A stretch of DNA of 64,000 bases from Marsupella aquatica. Taxonomy: Eukaryota > Marchantiophyta. Position numbers and translations under genes: made by a program. Under the pieces are notes generated by a model. That model was not told the origin of the DNA and made no database searches. It was given only the letters and a program-made list of their open reading frames with translations. Where the stretch lies: positions 11,656,001-11,720,000 of the forward strand of contig OZ316893.1 of the NCBI GenBank assembly GCA_973895155.1, written 5' to 3'. Below, in pieces: positions 1 to 12,190 of this stretch (the stretch's first letter is position 1; each line of letters starts with the position of its first letter).

Positions 1-3000
1 ATATGGCTTTAGTCCCAGGTCACTTAATTTTTTGTTTTTGGAAGCAATAGGGAAAACCAATCCTAGCATCAACAAAAATTTTGAAAAACAAAATTTTTAA
101 GAGAACACGTCAGAATAAATTGGGGTCAATCAATGTAACTGTAGTTTACTTGCAAGTTAAGGTCCTGTGACCCTAAACTGCCATTAGCCTGCCTTTGAAC
201 CTATTAGTGATCTAGATCCAACTGCCACTGTCCATTTTCAAAACCTGGTGTATCCAAGTAACCATTTAGTCATTAAGATTCTTAACAAAGTTAAAAAGTG
301 GACAAAAAGTGACTATTTAGTACTCCCACAGTTTCATGGACACTTGTGGTTTAAGCATTGGTCGAGCAGCACGAGAGAGCTCCAAGTTTGTACGACATGC
401 CAAAGATCAATGCTGCAGGATCCAGCTGCTGTGGCTTTTATCAGTTGGATCCTGCAACATCAATCTTTGGCATGTCATCCAAACCCTAATGTTCTGATTG
501 GCCAAATTGATTGTCTGGTAACTTGTATTGTATCTGGTAGTTACACATGTGAACTCTTGTCTGGGTTGGCCAAATTGATAGGACTTACCGGTGCTCCCCA
601 GTTTCTCTAGAGTTTCCCGGTCCACCCCCTGCTGAAATGGGATAGACCTGTTATCCCTTGGAAAGCCTTGTCCAGACAACCATTATCATATATCTAAAGC
701 CCTCCCTCATACAGGGCATTGTCCCAACAAAAGGGTCCAATGTGGGTTTTCCTGGACATTCTCCCCTTCACCCAGACTTCATATGGCAATCTATGATCTA
801 GTGATGATTCCCATGGAGCGGGCCATGGAGTCTCAGTGAGAGGAGAATATCCATGAAAGCCATAAGCCATCAGTATTCACAAGCATAGTTTCAATCTTGA
901 AAATAATTGTTACCAAGTATATTCATTCAAATATTAAAATAATTGTTGACAAATAAAAGGGCCATCATTACTCACAGAACTGAAAGCCCGGAGGGACTGG
1001 GGCGTTGTCCACGAAGCCCATGTGGACAAACAAACCCTGCATGGACTGGACCCAACCACTGGAATATGCTCCTGCACTGTTCATTCTTGTTCTGTCCAAA
1101 ATGTGACCTGTAAATGGTCAGATGACCTGCGACTACAGGTTTCAGTTGAGTCTCCTGGTCAACCAGTCCTGACGCAGGTCACTCTGTCCTGTTACCTGTC
1201 TGGTACTTCTGGCTGGAGTGACAGGATCATTGGGAAGCTTGTCGTCGCATCTGAAAGGTGAGCACAATGTTGCCTAGCTTTCTACCTCTTTAAGCTAATG
1301 TGGAATGTGTGCTGATTTGTCCACCATAGCTAATTATTTGTGTGATATATGTTCTTATGAAGGAGCGTCAGTCACCTCAAGCGTCTCTCTCTATTACAGA
1401 AAATGCAGTTTCTAAACAAAGAAACTCCAGGAGAAACTCCCAAACACGTGCTTGCTCCAGACAAGGTTGGACTTTTGAGCACCCTCTTTTTACTGCAATT
1501 ACGTGAGGCAATGTCCGTTGCTTTTGCTATCATAGTGTTTTTGCTACTACGAGTCCATTCTAGTTTCTTAGCCGCCATTGTCTTCTTAGATATTGTTGCA
1601 TTCCTCTGCTTTTGCGTTGCTGCATTTGTGTTTGCGCTGCTACTTCTCCATTTGTGTGTACATTGCGATGCTGCATTTGTTACTGTTGTGTACTTATTGC
1701 ATTTGCGCTGCTCCTGAATTTATGCACATTGAGGTTGTGTAGTCTGTGTTCCCTCTGATTTCCATTTCAGCCCCGAACTGACAACTAGTATACTTCCACC
1801 AATGGGTGCCGTAAATCAGAATTCACAACAACTTTGTGGGATAGGTGAGGTTCAACAAAGCACCAAAGCTACGCCAGGGCAATACTTCATTTCTGGTATG
1901 ATCTGAGTACTAACTCATCTACTTCATCTGGGAGCCATATTCACAGGATTCCATTCATGAGTTCTTATTATTGGATGTGCATTAGTTCCTCATCCAATTG
2001 GATCGTTCTGATCAATGGATCTGAATTTGTAGCTCATTGAATTGAGACGCTGCATCGAATATATTGTTAATGCACCAACTTCAACACTCTATGAAGCAAG
2101 CAATGTTGGTTGAATTCGATATAGCAAAAGTCACAATAAAGTTATTGATAGAGCTCATACCTCAATGCGGCATTGAGCTTTCCTACAGGAGGACCTGCAA
2201 ACAATGACAATGAGAGATCACGTACATAATTAGGCAAGGAACATTGCATTACAAAATGTTCCACATTGAATGTGGATCTATAAGATCGTAGGCAAAAATC
2301 AGAGGCCCCGCAGTGGAACAATGATCATAGGCAGCAATTACTTGGTGCAGGCGCAAGCTTATTTCATTGGGCTATCAGCAAGAGGCGCAGATTGAGCAAC
2401 AAAATATGCAACAGAGAAAAGCGCAGGGGCACACAAGCATCAAAGCATGAGAGACATTGACTCATACCTTCTTCTCGCGAGAGTTGCAAAGCGAGGGCAG
2501 CGTTTGGCACAGGAGTACTTCATTCTGTGATGCTTGTACTGTAGCGGGGATGTAGCGGGAGTTCTTCCCCTGGTGCTTCCCTGCAAATTGCACTAAGCTC
2601 CCTCTCTTCCCGCCACTCATATATATAAATGGAATTATTGATAAACTGCTAATAGAATCATGTTCAACTACTAACATCCATTTTGAGGCGGTTTTGCGTG
2701 GAATTGGGGGTAATCACATTATTGTCCCTGTCACGGTCCATGGGAGGAGTCATGGACAACACCCCTGCCAGTCCATCCGGGCTTTAAGTTCTTACTCATA
2801 AGCATAATCTAAACATTAAAAATAAATAATTGTTTTAAAATAAATTAGTCCAAATAGTAAAAGCAATTGTTAGCAAATAATTAGGGCATACTATGAAAGT
2901 AGACTTGGATCACAAATCATACTATAATTAGTTTGATCGAGTACCCCTTGGTTATGTAAGCTTGTTTTATTGAATATTTGGAGCCATGAAGAGTTGCACA

Positions 3001-3822
3001 TTGGAAATAGATGGATGAGAGGACAAAGATTAAATGGAGTATTTTAGATGAAGTGAATTTTAAAGGTAGTTAGGACAATTTCATTGAAGATGAATAGGAG
3101 TATATTCATGGTAATACCAAGGGTAATTCTCCATGCAAAAAGTTAGTACCTTTATGTCTATACCATACATGCTTAACATTCCATATAGTTCGATCATGCA
3201 AAATATTACTTTGTCCATAGTAGTTGAAAGGTTGAGTCCCTTGGTATTCCTCTACTCCTAGTAGTTATGGTGTTTCCTACCTTTTCTTGTTAATTCTTTA
3301 TCCATAGGAGCCAAATGCTAGGGTTTCTTAACTAAGTTACTTTGGTAAATGTTAGAGAAGTTGAAGAGTTTCTTTCTACTTGTCATTATTTCAAAACTGT
3401 GTAAATTAAATAGAAAATTGATACAGATTTCCAGATACACTAATATATCAATCACAACTTATTCAAAGATTTTTTTCTTTCACCCCTGTTTTACCCTTTT
3501 ATTTGTTTACTTGAAATGTTATTTTTCAGTTTTCCATTGTTTTTATAGTTACAAGGTCTAAATGTTTTTCTTTGCCTCGCCTCAAACATGAATAGTCAAA
3601 TTTGGTTTTTCTTGCATAACTAACGGTTATTGTTTGTGACAAATCATGTAGATGTGGCTGCATGTGCATCCAGGAATTTTGGAAGGAACTTCCCATGGGA
3701 GTCCGTAAATAAATTCCCTTGCGAGAGGGCTTCACCTACCACTAATTGCTACGTTCTGTTTGATGCCAACTGACTGCCTTTTGCCTAACTGTATCAAGTA
3801 GAACTGTCATCTATATATCAAA
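1..3822. other. Gene-free AT-rich stretch
   Basis: I see no supported gene here. The stretch holds the hairpin at 394-476, a short direct repeat of TTGGCCAAATTGAT near 500 and 565, and a hydrophobic open frame at 1403-1717 that arises from repeated TTTGCGCTGCT-like sequence and has no family resemblance. AT-rich segments near 890-970 and 2800-2890 resemble each other loosely, which suggests decayed repeat copies. No tRNA, promoter or intact transposon could be supported. Confidence 0.5.
394..476. repeat. Inverted repeat able to fold into a 31-bp stem hairpin
   Basis: The left arm is 394-424 and the right arm is 446-476. They are reverse complements at 28 of 31 positions, and the 21-nt loop is 425-445. 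The outer 14 bp (GACATGCCAAAGAT) and the inner 11 bp (TGCAGGATCCA) pair perfectly, with the three mismatches clustered between them. The size and mismatch pattern would suit a microRNA precursor or a tiny MITE/foldback element. Nothing here shows that it is transcribed. Confidence 0.6.
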
Positions 3823-4274
3823 GTGCAAAAGGACAAATATGCTGGCAGGGTCCCAAAGGCAAAGCAGCCCAATAAAGGTAAAGAAAAGGCAGGGGAAAAG
3901 GCCCTCAGACGACCAAGAGGTCCAACAAGCCAAGAGTCCCCCAAAACCAATACAGAAAAGGAACAACAAGCCAAAGATCTCACTAAGTGGCCTAGAAGAC
4001 TAACACCCGGTTGGCCCGAGAACTGAAAAGCCTGACAGAGCTCTGGAGGATTCCTCCTCCTGATCCGTCCTTTCCCGTTTATGCGCCTACTTTGCCTCCC
4101 CCACCACCAACTCTCGTTGTCCCCCCTACTCCTCCTCCCACATCCCTACCAGATCCCAAAACATCAGAGGCAATAGGGGTCTCAAATATGCACAAGTGTT
4201 CTTCTTCCGTGTATAAGGGCCAGAATCCTAAACATGACCCGCAGATGACTTCAAGATTTTTAAAATTAATTTGA
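3823..4274 (+). other. Low-complexity Lys-rich then Pro-rich coding-like patch
   Basis: Two overlapping open frames (3823-4026 and 4011-4274) encode a Lys/Glu/Gln-rich piece followed by a proline-rich piece with runs such as PPPPP. I recognise no domain. A similar theme returns at 5313-5853, so both may be decayed copies of one repeat or broken exons. There is no supported start, splice structure or family, so this is not called as a gene. Confidence 0.2.
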
Positions 4275-5312
4275 TTTTCAGTCTCTCAACAGCCAGGCTG
4301 CTGCAGGGGGAAGTGGGCATCCGGAATAGGAGAAATCCAGTGACATGATTGTGCGGGCTAGGCTCAGGGAACCTGCACAGTTTTCAGCAGTGTCCCTGCC
4401 AAACCTAGACCCGGATTGTCCTTAGACTCCATGCCGGCTACATTTGAGACCCCCTAATAGCAGCACTACAACCTGCAGATCGTCCTACTACTACCGCTCC
4501 TACACCAAGGGCTCCAGCTTGCTCCACAGCCTTAAACTTTCCATGCCTGGAATCACACATTAAAATGTGGTAATATAGGGTGTGCACTCATTGATTTAAA
4601 GAAGATAATAAGGTTTATTAAGGTACGGAGAGATGACATACACAATATATGTCAAATTTTTTATGTGCAGTTCAAAAACTTTCTCTTCTTAAATCACCAC
4701 TAGCCATGACAAAACCTGGGTACCCACGGTTTCACCATATAGCATGTTCATCTTGGAATATGCCTCTTCTTTTGTCTTGTAGTGATATGTATTCATTTAA
4801 TTTATTTTATGATAAAAGAAGTAGGTACATGTACAATATATGCCAAAAAAATTAATATGTGTTAGTTAAAAGCGAGTGACATAACACACACAAACATAAG
4901 TACACATGCAAAGAAAAGCACATTATGACCAAGAAAGTATAAAGGTACTAAAAAGTTGTGTACACTCAATACATATTTTCACTTGCTTTTAGGTAATGAC
5001 AATCAACTCAATTAAAACCATAAATTTTATTAAAAAAAACACTAAGAGAACTTAGTAAACCAGACGTGCACATTGTTCAAATTTATTTATTTCACTTTCA
5101 TGAGAAAAAAAAAGATTTTTTTCTCATGAGAGTCAAATACATAAAAAATACTCTAAGTTCTCTAAAACTAAAAGGGGTCCAAAAGGTAATTCAAAATAAA
5201 ATTAATACAAATGATTCACCTTGTTAAAGCACATTAAAATCAAAATATTGGACAAAAAATATGACAAAATGTGAAAGGTGTATTCCCCATATAGAAGTCA
5301 TAATGGGAATAA
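4275..5312. other. AT-rich spacer, nothing recognised
   Basis: This is AT-rich sequence with short A-runs and no open frame of note. A short palindrome near 5100 (CATGAGAAAAAAAAA against TTTTTTCTCATGAG) could form a hairpin. No gene or mobile element could be supported. Confidence 0.45.
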
Positions 5313-5853
5313 TCACAAAACATGGGTACACCCTGTTTCACCATTAACACTACCATTAAACTGAAATTGTGGAGCAAATGGCACGGTAGAGACAAGGAAC
5401 GTGAAAAAGGGTGCTGCAAAAGAAGAAAGAGGAGTAGAGGACCCGCAGCCGATGAATTTAGATCTTACAGAGCTAAAGACCCAATTGCCCATGTCCCAAC
5501 AGTGCTGCTGCTGCTGCTCCAGCAGAAGCCCCCGGGAGAAGAAGCACCCCATGCCGACCCGCTGCTTGACCCGATTGCACATTTCTGCTGTTACTACAAC
5601 TGCTACTCCGGTGTTGCTTCTGATCTTGTAATCCCACAGCAAATTGCTGCGACGCTCCTGTTCAAGACAAAAAAGAGTGAAGCCCCCTCCTCCTGCTGAA
5701 GCATTACCACCACCCTTCGCTCCTCCTGCTCCTCCTGCTGCTCTTCCTGCTGATAATGATTTCTGTTGGGCCGACGACGAAGACTTCGGAGCTCTAATAT
5801 ATAATCCTGGAGAGGCAGGTTCTGGCTTGGGAGATTTTGGCAACCCATCGTGA
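5313..5853 (+). other. Low-complexity coding-like region upstream of OTP51
   Basis: This region has long open frames on both strands. On the plus strand a proline/alanine-rich frame at 5644-5853 ends with an acidic, aromatic tail. A CTG run of about five triplets lies near 5505. The opposite-strand frame at 5313-5843 is the Gly/Ala-rich mirror of the same low-complexity DNA. I cannot assign a family. It may be leader or promoter sequence of the OTP51 gene, or a broken small gene. Confidence 0.2.
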
Positions 5854-6085
5854 TTCCTTCCTCTCAGTAGACTTCATATGGAATGATGACGTCTCGGAGG
5901 GACGCAAGACTCTCTTGTAGTTATGTGATTCCTGGAAGGACAGTAGTGATGAGGACAATGTGGGTCTTCTTTGTACAAAGAGAGCAATTGGGAATGGTGG
6001 CTAATTCCTTGCTAACAAGAAGCCGAGCGCGCTCTGTCATGAATGGATGATACATTTCTCATTTGGATCAGAGGGAAGCACAGAG

Positions 6086-9000
6086 ATGGTAGCAGCACTG
6101 AGGAGAGGGGTCATGCTGCTCACCTCTGCCTCTCCGACGTCCACTTCTTCTCTCTCCTTTTCATATCTGTTTCGTCGTCATTCTTCCTGTCAGCAGCAGC
6201 TACAGCGGCATCCCGTTGGGCCTGCCGCTGAAAGGAGGGATGTTGTTTCCTCTAGTGCCACTCAGCAATCGTCTTTGTGGCCCATTTTCGGCGTCATCAA
6301 AAGATGGGTAGTCACTTCGAGGCGAACTTTTCATCAGCGAGGAAAGGGTTTAGCAGGGTTTGACGAGGGTTTTAGGCCAGAGTGCATGAGAGCTGCAGAG
6401 CAGAGGCTCTGGTGGAAGAGAACACCAGTTTTTGGATTGTTATTGGATCCGCCCAGTTGGAGGGAGAGGAATCAGAGACCGCCGCAGAGAAATCAGCGCG
6501 AGAGTGTTGGCAGTGGGCATGGCCACATCTGGGAAGCAGAAAGAGGAAGAGGAGGAGAACTATTTTCGAGAGCTCTGTCGAATTCAACAGGTGAAGCAGC
6601 AATTGCTGCTACTCATAATCGTGGTGACGGATCAAATAAGGTCGAGACAAGAGAGGGGGAGAATGGAGACCAGCGAGGGCCTGGGATCAATCAGGGCTTC
6701 GAGATTTCGAAAGGTTCTGCTTCTAACTCGTCGTTTGTCCAGCCAGTAGCAAATAGTGGAAGTTCACAGGTAAAGGAGAGGCCTGCTGCCCCTCCTCTTA
6801 AGCCCAGAGCAAATTACTATGACAGAGTTGCGCAAGCTAGCGGAGAAGGAGGAGATGGGAGAAGCTCGGGAGAAAGTGGGGGACGCTTATCTAAATCCAA
6901 ACCAAATGACCATGAGAAACTTACACAATTTAAGGGAGGACAAGATGGGAGGAGCTCCAAACCGAGTAGGAGACCTCCTTTCAAGCCCAAGGCAAATTAT
7001 CATGACAAACTTGCCGAGTCCAGGAGTGGAGGACAAAAGGGTAGCCCTCGGGCTAGTGGGGGACAGCTTCCTTTCAAACCTAGAGCAAATTACTACGATA
7101 CCATGGGGAGCCCTTCATTCAGTAAGCGTAAGACAGCGGACTCCAACAATGTGGGACAGCCTGCTCGAGAAGGTAGAAACAACCGCCCCACCAAGTTTTC
7201 TAGAGATCAGAATGCGGAGAACACTCAGTCGAGCAATGCCAGTAATGGAGATGGCCCACATTATGGGTATAAATTCAGAGAGGGGAGATCAGAACTGGGC
7301 CACTTTCGTAGAACAGGACGTCCTCAAAATAGGGGTTCTGGAGGTGGGGATAGCCATGGAACGACAATTCCAGTCCGAGCAAGTAGATCTCTCGGACGGC
7401 AAACCTTTCCTGATAGCAGCAGTGGACAGAACCTCTTAAACTCCAAGGAAATTTCTCCCGAGGAGGGGAAGGAGGAGGTTGTAAGGAAGCATCTTCCACG
7501 CCGTCTCGAAGGAGAGAAGAAGTGGCAGTATGCCGTGAGGAAAAAGCAGCTGGGGCTTGCAGGCCATACCCGGGGTTCCAAAAGGAAAGTTGCCCCCCAG
7601 TGGGTTGATGATGAAAATCTCGGCAATGAACCACAAGGAGACGACTGGAGGCAGAAGAAGACAGCTTGGTTGTGCAAGGAGATCCCTGCCTTGAGGCCCC
7701 GTCCCATCGTCACTATTCTCAACGAGCAACGTAAGTGGCTCAAGGCTGAGGATACCAAATACATTATCGAGCATCTTCTCCAGATAGACCAGACTCTTCG
7801 CGCCCACAGAGTATGGCCTCGTCTCCTCCTCTCTCTTTTCTATTCTCTGCCTAGTTTCAAACCTGATTTCGGGCCTGCTTCCTCAATCCACAGGGCGGTA
7901 TATGAAATCTTAAAAAAGTGGAAAAAAAACGTTTTGTCGATTTCCTTCTTATTTGCATACATCTGGAAGAGAATTTGTAGTCATTTTCAAGCCCGCTTTC
8001 TCAATCTCGGGGGGCATATGAAATCTCTTACAAAACTCGAGAAGTTTTGTAGAGTACTTTCTTGTTTCCAGGAAGAGATGCTGTATTCCGTAATTGCCTT
8101 CAAGTATGCAAATGTTGACGTGGAATGTCAAGGAATATCTACAAAATGCTTTTCGTGTGTCAAAGGTTGATTGTTGATCTCTTTGAATTAATGTGCAGGT
8201 CTTGAAGTGGAAAATGCAGCAGCCTTGGTATGAATTCGACTACGAGCTCACTTCAAAAATGGCTGTCCAACTCGGGCAAAATAACAAATTGAGCAGAACA
8301 AGGGACACATATGATTTCATCATAGAGAACGGCAAGGTCCCTACTCTTGCCACTTACGAAGTTCTCATCAACTGCTACATAGTAGATAATGAGAAGCCGG
8401 CATTGGCGCAAGCCTGGAGTCTTTACAATCAAATGAGTCAGCTGGGAGGCCACGAACCTCCACCAAGCCTCAGTTACAAACTGTTCCAGGGCCTTATTCA
8501 AAAGGGAGTGGCGTTTCTCGACCAGGCAGATGAGGTCTTTAAGCGCATAAAGATATCTGGGCTGGTCTGCAGTTCTGAGATGTACAGTTTGCTCATTCAC
8601 GCTCACGGAACTAAGGGGAATGCTGACAGAGTAGACAGTCTAATCAAGGAGATGAAAGAAATAGGTTTACCAGTGGGCCAGGACGTGTATGCTGCTATTT
8701 TGAAATCCTGTGCAAAGGATGGGAACGTAGCAATCGGTGAACAGGCTTTCGCTGATCTGAAATCATTCACGCACAAGCCCATTCCTTCTGTCTATTCTTC
8801 CCTTATCAAGATATACGGGAAGGCTGGCCTTCCTGACAAGGCGTTTCAGACTTTTGAAGATATGAGGGAGACAGGGACAACTCCAAATTTGACTGTCTAT
8901 GAGCCAATGATCGAAGTTGCTGTTTTATCTGGAAACATCGATCAAGCTGAGAAGCTTCTCAAAGAGGCACAGGAGAGAGGTACACCGTCATTGCATGCTT

Positions 9001-10022
9001 GCTATAACTCTGTAATGGAATTTTACTCCAAGAATGGGTTGCTGGACGAATCTGAAAGACTTTTCAATGAAATGGAAAGTAAAGGATATCCTCCCAATCA
9101 AGCATCGTTCAATGTGCTTCTTGAGGCATATGTGATACAGCGCCTTGTTGAAAAAGCCGACGCAGTCTATGAGAACATGAAACGAAGTGAGAAAGTGAAG
9201 CCTAACAAGAAAACGTACGAGCTTATGATCAAAGTCTACGGTGAGGCGAAATGTCCTGACAAACTGAAGGAGGTTTTTAGAGAGTTGGCTGACAAGAAAC
9301 TGGATGTTACTGAGGAAGCAAACAGGTATCTTGAAGCTGCTGTCAAGCCGAAACAGCTGTTGGCTCACCGAAATGCACAACTCAAGCTGGGCCGAGAGGA
9401 ACGAGAGATGCTGGCAGGGGTTTTATTAGCTGGCGCAGGTGTTGAAACTCACGATAGGAATCGGACCTATGAACTGCATTTCGGGTTGGACCCAGACAGT
9501 GAAGTTGGATTGCCACTTATCAACCATTTATATAATCAATTCTCTGCTTGGTCAACAGGGCCTCCAAACAGACAGCCTTTACCTGACCCCAAGAACCCCA
9601 AAAGGTCAAAGATGTTACTCGCGTTTCAGACTGTTAGCCATGGCTCTTTCCGGTTCTTTGCACACCAATACAGACCGAACCACTCTCCGGTAATTCCAAG
9701 GCTCATACATCGGTGGCTGACTCCCAGAGCACTTGCGTACTGGTATATGTACGGTGGTACCAAGTGTTCCGAATCTGGAGACATTCTCTTAAACGCATCG
9801 GCTTACAGTGACAAGGAGATTATGCTAGTAGTGAATGCACTGAAGGCCAGAACCATTGACTGTGAGAAGAAAAAGACTAGCATTGGGACGGCAATTTGTT
9901 TCAATGGCAGATCTGCCGTTTGGCTCTGGGGCTTAATGGAACCTCACATCCTTCCTGAAGTAAGAGGTCTACTAAGGCCAGAGGATGATCAAGGGGGAGA
10001 GGATTTAGTGCAGCAACTTTGA
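6086..10022 (+). CDS. OTP51: PPR protein with LAGLIDADG domain, OTP51-like chloroplast group II intron splicing factor
   Basis: There are two exons, 6086-7810 and 8199-10022, joined in phase 0 (AGA|GTATGG donor, TGTGCAG acceptor), giving about 1182 aa. The start is the second in-frame ATG; an earlier ATG lies at 6047. Residues 1 to about 60 are Ser/Arg/Leu-rich, like an organelle transit peptide. A long low-complexity linker with four tandem repeats follows. A conserved block (KKWQYAVRKKQLG, then WLCKEIPAL and LLQIDQTL) then leads to about eight PPR motifs, for example VYSSLIKIYGKAGLPDKA. The C-terminal third carries two LAGLIDADG-type motifs, near nt 9405 (MLAGVLLAGAG) and 9717 (LTPRALAYWYMYGG). 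Arabidopsis OTP51 is required for splicing of plastid ycf3 intron 2; that role is inferred here. The protein is longer than the roughly 850-aa flowering-plant form because of the linker. Confidence 0.9.
6797..7110 (+). repeat. Four tandem ~31-codon repeats inside the OTP51 linker
   Basis: The DNA core GCAAATTA(C/T) or its variant recurs at about 6809, 6901, 6992 and 7085, a period of 91-93 nt. The protein core is F/L-KP-K/R-ANYYD, followed by a Gly/Ser-rich spacer. The second copy is the most diverged (KPNDHE). The repeats keep the reading frame open. Confidence 0.75.
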
Positions 10023-11104
10023 CCGGGTTTGTGGATAATTTTGTCAACAATGAGGAGCTTGGTCGAAAGGAATTAGTGAGTGAGAAGTAGTAAAACAAGG
10101 GAAACAGGACTTCTGGCCAAACGCCCAGTGGAATGCTATGGAAAGGTGCACGAGATTCTGGTCAGCCAATCTCTCTCGAGTAAGAGAAGTCCAAGTACTG
10201 CTTGTTGACTTCTGGCCTACAGTGCAGCAGGCCCTCCCAACTTTCCCCCGGCTTAAATAGGAATTTTCTCTAGACTGTACAGACTTAGTACGTTCTGACC
10301 TTTTCCGAGGCACCATACTGGCTGCAATAGTTGAGAAATGTAATCGATTCAAAAGTAGTGGAGGCAATGGAGCCTTTTTGATGAGAGGGGACTGTAAGGA
10401 CATTTCTGTTGATCTCTATTTGCAAGTACCCATAGCATCCCCAAAGTTCATAACTTGATACCTGATACATGAACACTGGTTATCATGACGAGGTTTGATT
10501 GGAGGAGGGCTAGTGCCCTACCTGTCCAAGATCTGACAAGTCCAAAGCGGGGTCCAAAGGAGGCAGTGACTTGCAACTACACACGATACAATACAATGTT
10601 GGAAAGACTAATCCATCTAGTTCGCCCAATTTTTTTGTGCATGTACGTATAAAATTCTCCTGTAGATCTGTAATTTAAATGAATGCTTTACTGGGCAGTA
10701 AGGTGTCAGACATGTGGACAAAGGGAAGGAGCAACAAAGGAACCTCCTTGACGTTGGTGATGAGCCCTGGGGCCAATGCTAGATGCTAGATTACAATCAC
10801 ATGGAACTTGCCATAGTGTAAGATGATGGTTCTACCTAAAGCCAAACTAGGCAGGTGTCGGGGTGGCTAGCTCCATGACCCTGTTCTACCTTGGCTAGTT
10901 TCATGACCTTGTTCTACCTGAAAGAACCTATCAGATATATGGTTAGTGGAGGTGATAGAGTAGGGTAAACCATTCCCACAAGGGGGTTATGGACTGTAAT
11001 GGCCAACAGGGCTTACAGGCCAGAGCCCCCAAAGTGGCAATTGGCTACCGAGCTCAACTCACGAGTCTGTTTTCCTGAAGAAATTTTAACATGTAAAATT
11101 CATA

Positions 11105-11170
11105 ACTCCGTGGCCAAGTTGGCTAGGTGATTGTGTGTGTAGTGAAACACACTACAAGTTTAAACCTATT
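11105..11170 (+). repeat. tRNA-like internal promoter (A and B boxes), candidate tRNA-derived SINE head or tRNA pseudogene
   Basis: TGGCCAAGTTGGCTA at about 11111-11125 fits a tRNA A box (TRGCNNAGYNGG). AAGTTTAAACC at about 11156-11166 is a degenerate B box (GGTTCGANTCC). The spacing of about 35-45 bp is right for a class II-like tRNA, but no clean cloverleaf or acceptor stem can be drawn. A tRNA-derived SINE is more likely than a working tRNA gene. Confidence 0.4.
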
Positions 11171-11667
11171 GTCTAGATTTTCATAAAAGATAACTTCATA
11201 ACCCACTTCATTGTTAAGTGAGTTACAAAAATCCATAATCTACTGCCTCTTCTCTGAGTTGGGACAGAAAACTGTCATGGCTGAAAACTCGACGGCAATA
11301 AGATACAAAGGCAATTACAAAGGAAAAACAGGCAGGTGGTTTAAGTTAAGTTTCCTTGGGTTTTCTTCGTAGCCCAATCGATGGCTGAAATGACAGCAAT
11401 GCCTGTTAGGGAGATCTGACTGCTCAAGAGGAGAGAAGACACTACTCAATGCAGGCCAGAAACACTTTATGAAGTCTCTCTGTTTCCTCCCTCTTTGTTG
11501 AGGAGAGAGAGCTCAACTATTCTTTGGTCTGGTCTGCCAATCTTTGTCCCAACTTTGTCATTGATCTTGAAATACCCTTTTGAGCAAAAAGCAAGCCATG
11601 GTGATCACCATGCCCGTCTTGCAAATGCTTCACCTCTCCTGGAAATTTGTTGTGCTGCTTCTCTCGA

Positions 11668-12190
11668 TCAAGCGTCCAAGCTTGTACTCTCCCAGGCAAG
11701 ACTGTCACATAGGCAATGGTTTCTTTGTTCCTGCCAATAATAGTTTTTTTTTGTTTTGCTCGTGTTTGTCTGTCGAGGAACGTGCTTTGGAACCTCTCTC
11801 TCCTCCACCTTCTTGACGTCAGCCTTCACAAACAGGTTCTTGGTATCCTCTTCCAAATTCTCCACTCCCTTGAAGAACTTTGTTGCTTCTTTCTCTCTCC
11901 AGTATGTGAGGTTCCAAGCTACTATTTGCCTTCAAAAGTATTTCCAGACGAGGTTGCATCTTCTTAAATTGGGCAACTCCACCACTTGTCTATCAATGTG
12001 CTGTCTATTGGTAATACCTATGTACTTTTTTTATTCTATGATTTTTCTTTGCAATGCCTCAACTTCATCACACATGGGTTGCCATAGTTCTTTGCAAAAT
12101 TGTCTCGGTTTGCTGGATAGACTATTTTGCTTTGAAAACAGTGGCCATGAATCAGATTCCCTTGTCAAAGACAAAACTCTAGCCTTATTT
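11668..12190 (-). pseudogene. Degenerate Lys/Glu-rich coding-like remnant
   Basis: On the minus strand, successive pieces read as charged, helix-prone protein (for example VENLEEDTKNLFVKADVKKV at about 11.86-11.80 kb and RQFCKELWQPMCDEVEAL at about 12.1 kb). They are broken by stops and frame changes. I recognise no family. It could be a decayed retroelement gag-like region or a dead gene. Confidence 0.2.

Noticed and set aside
1403-1717. Hydrophobic frame resembling a membrane protein
   Set aside because: It derives from repeated TTTGCGCTGCT-type DNA and is isolated, with no conserved pattern.
5313-5843. Minus-strand 176-codon Gly/Ala-rich frame
   Set aside because: It mirrors a proline-rich low-complexity plus strand, without start context, splice sites or family resemblance.
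7275-7807. Minus-strand frames opposite OTP51 exon 1
   Set aside because: They are antisense shadows of a GC-rich coding exon whose sense frame is clearly conserved.
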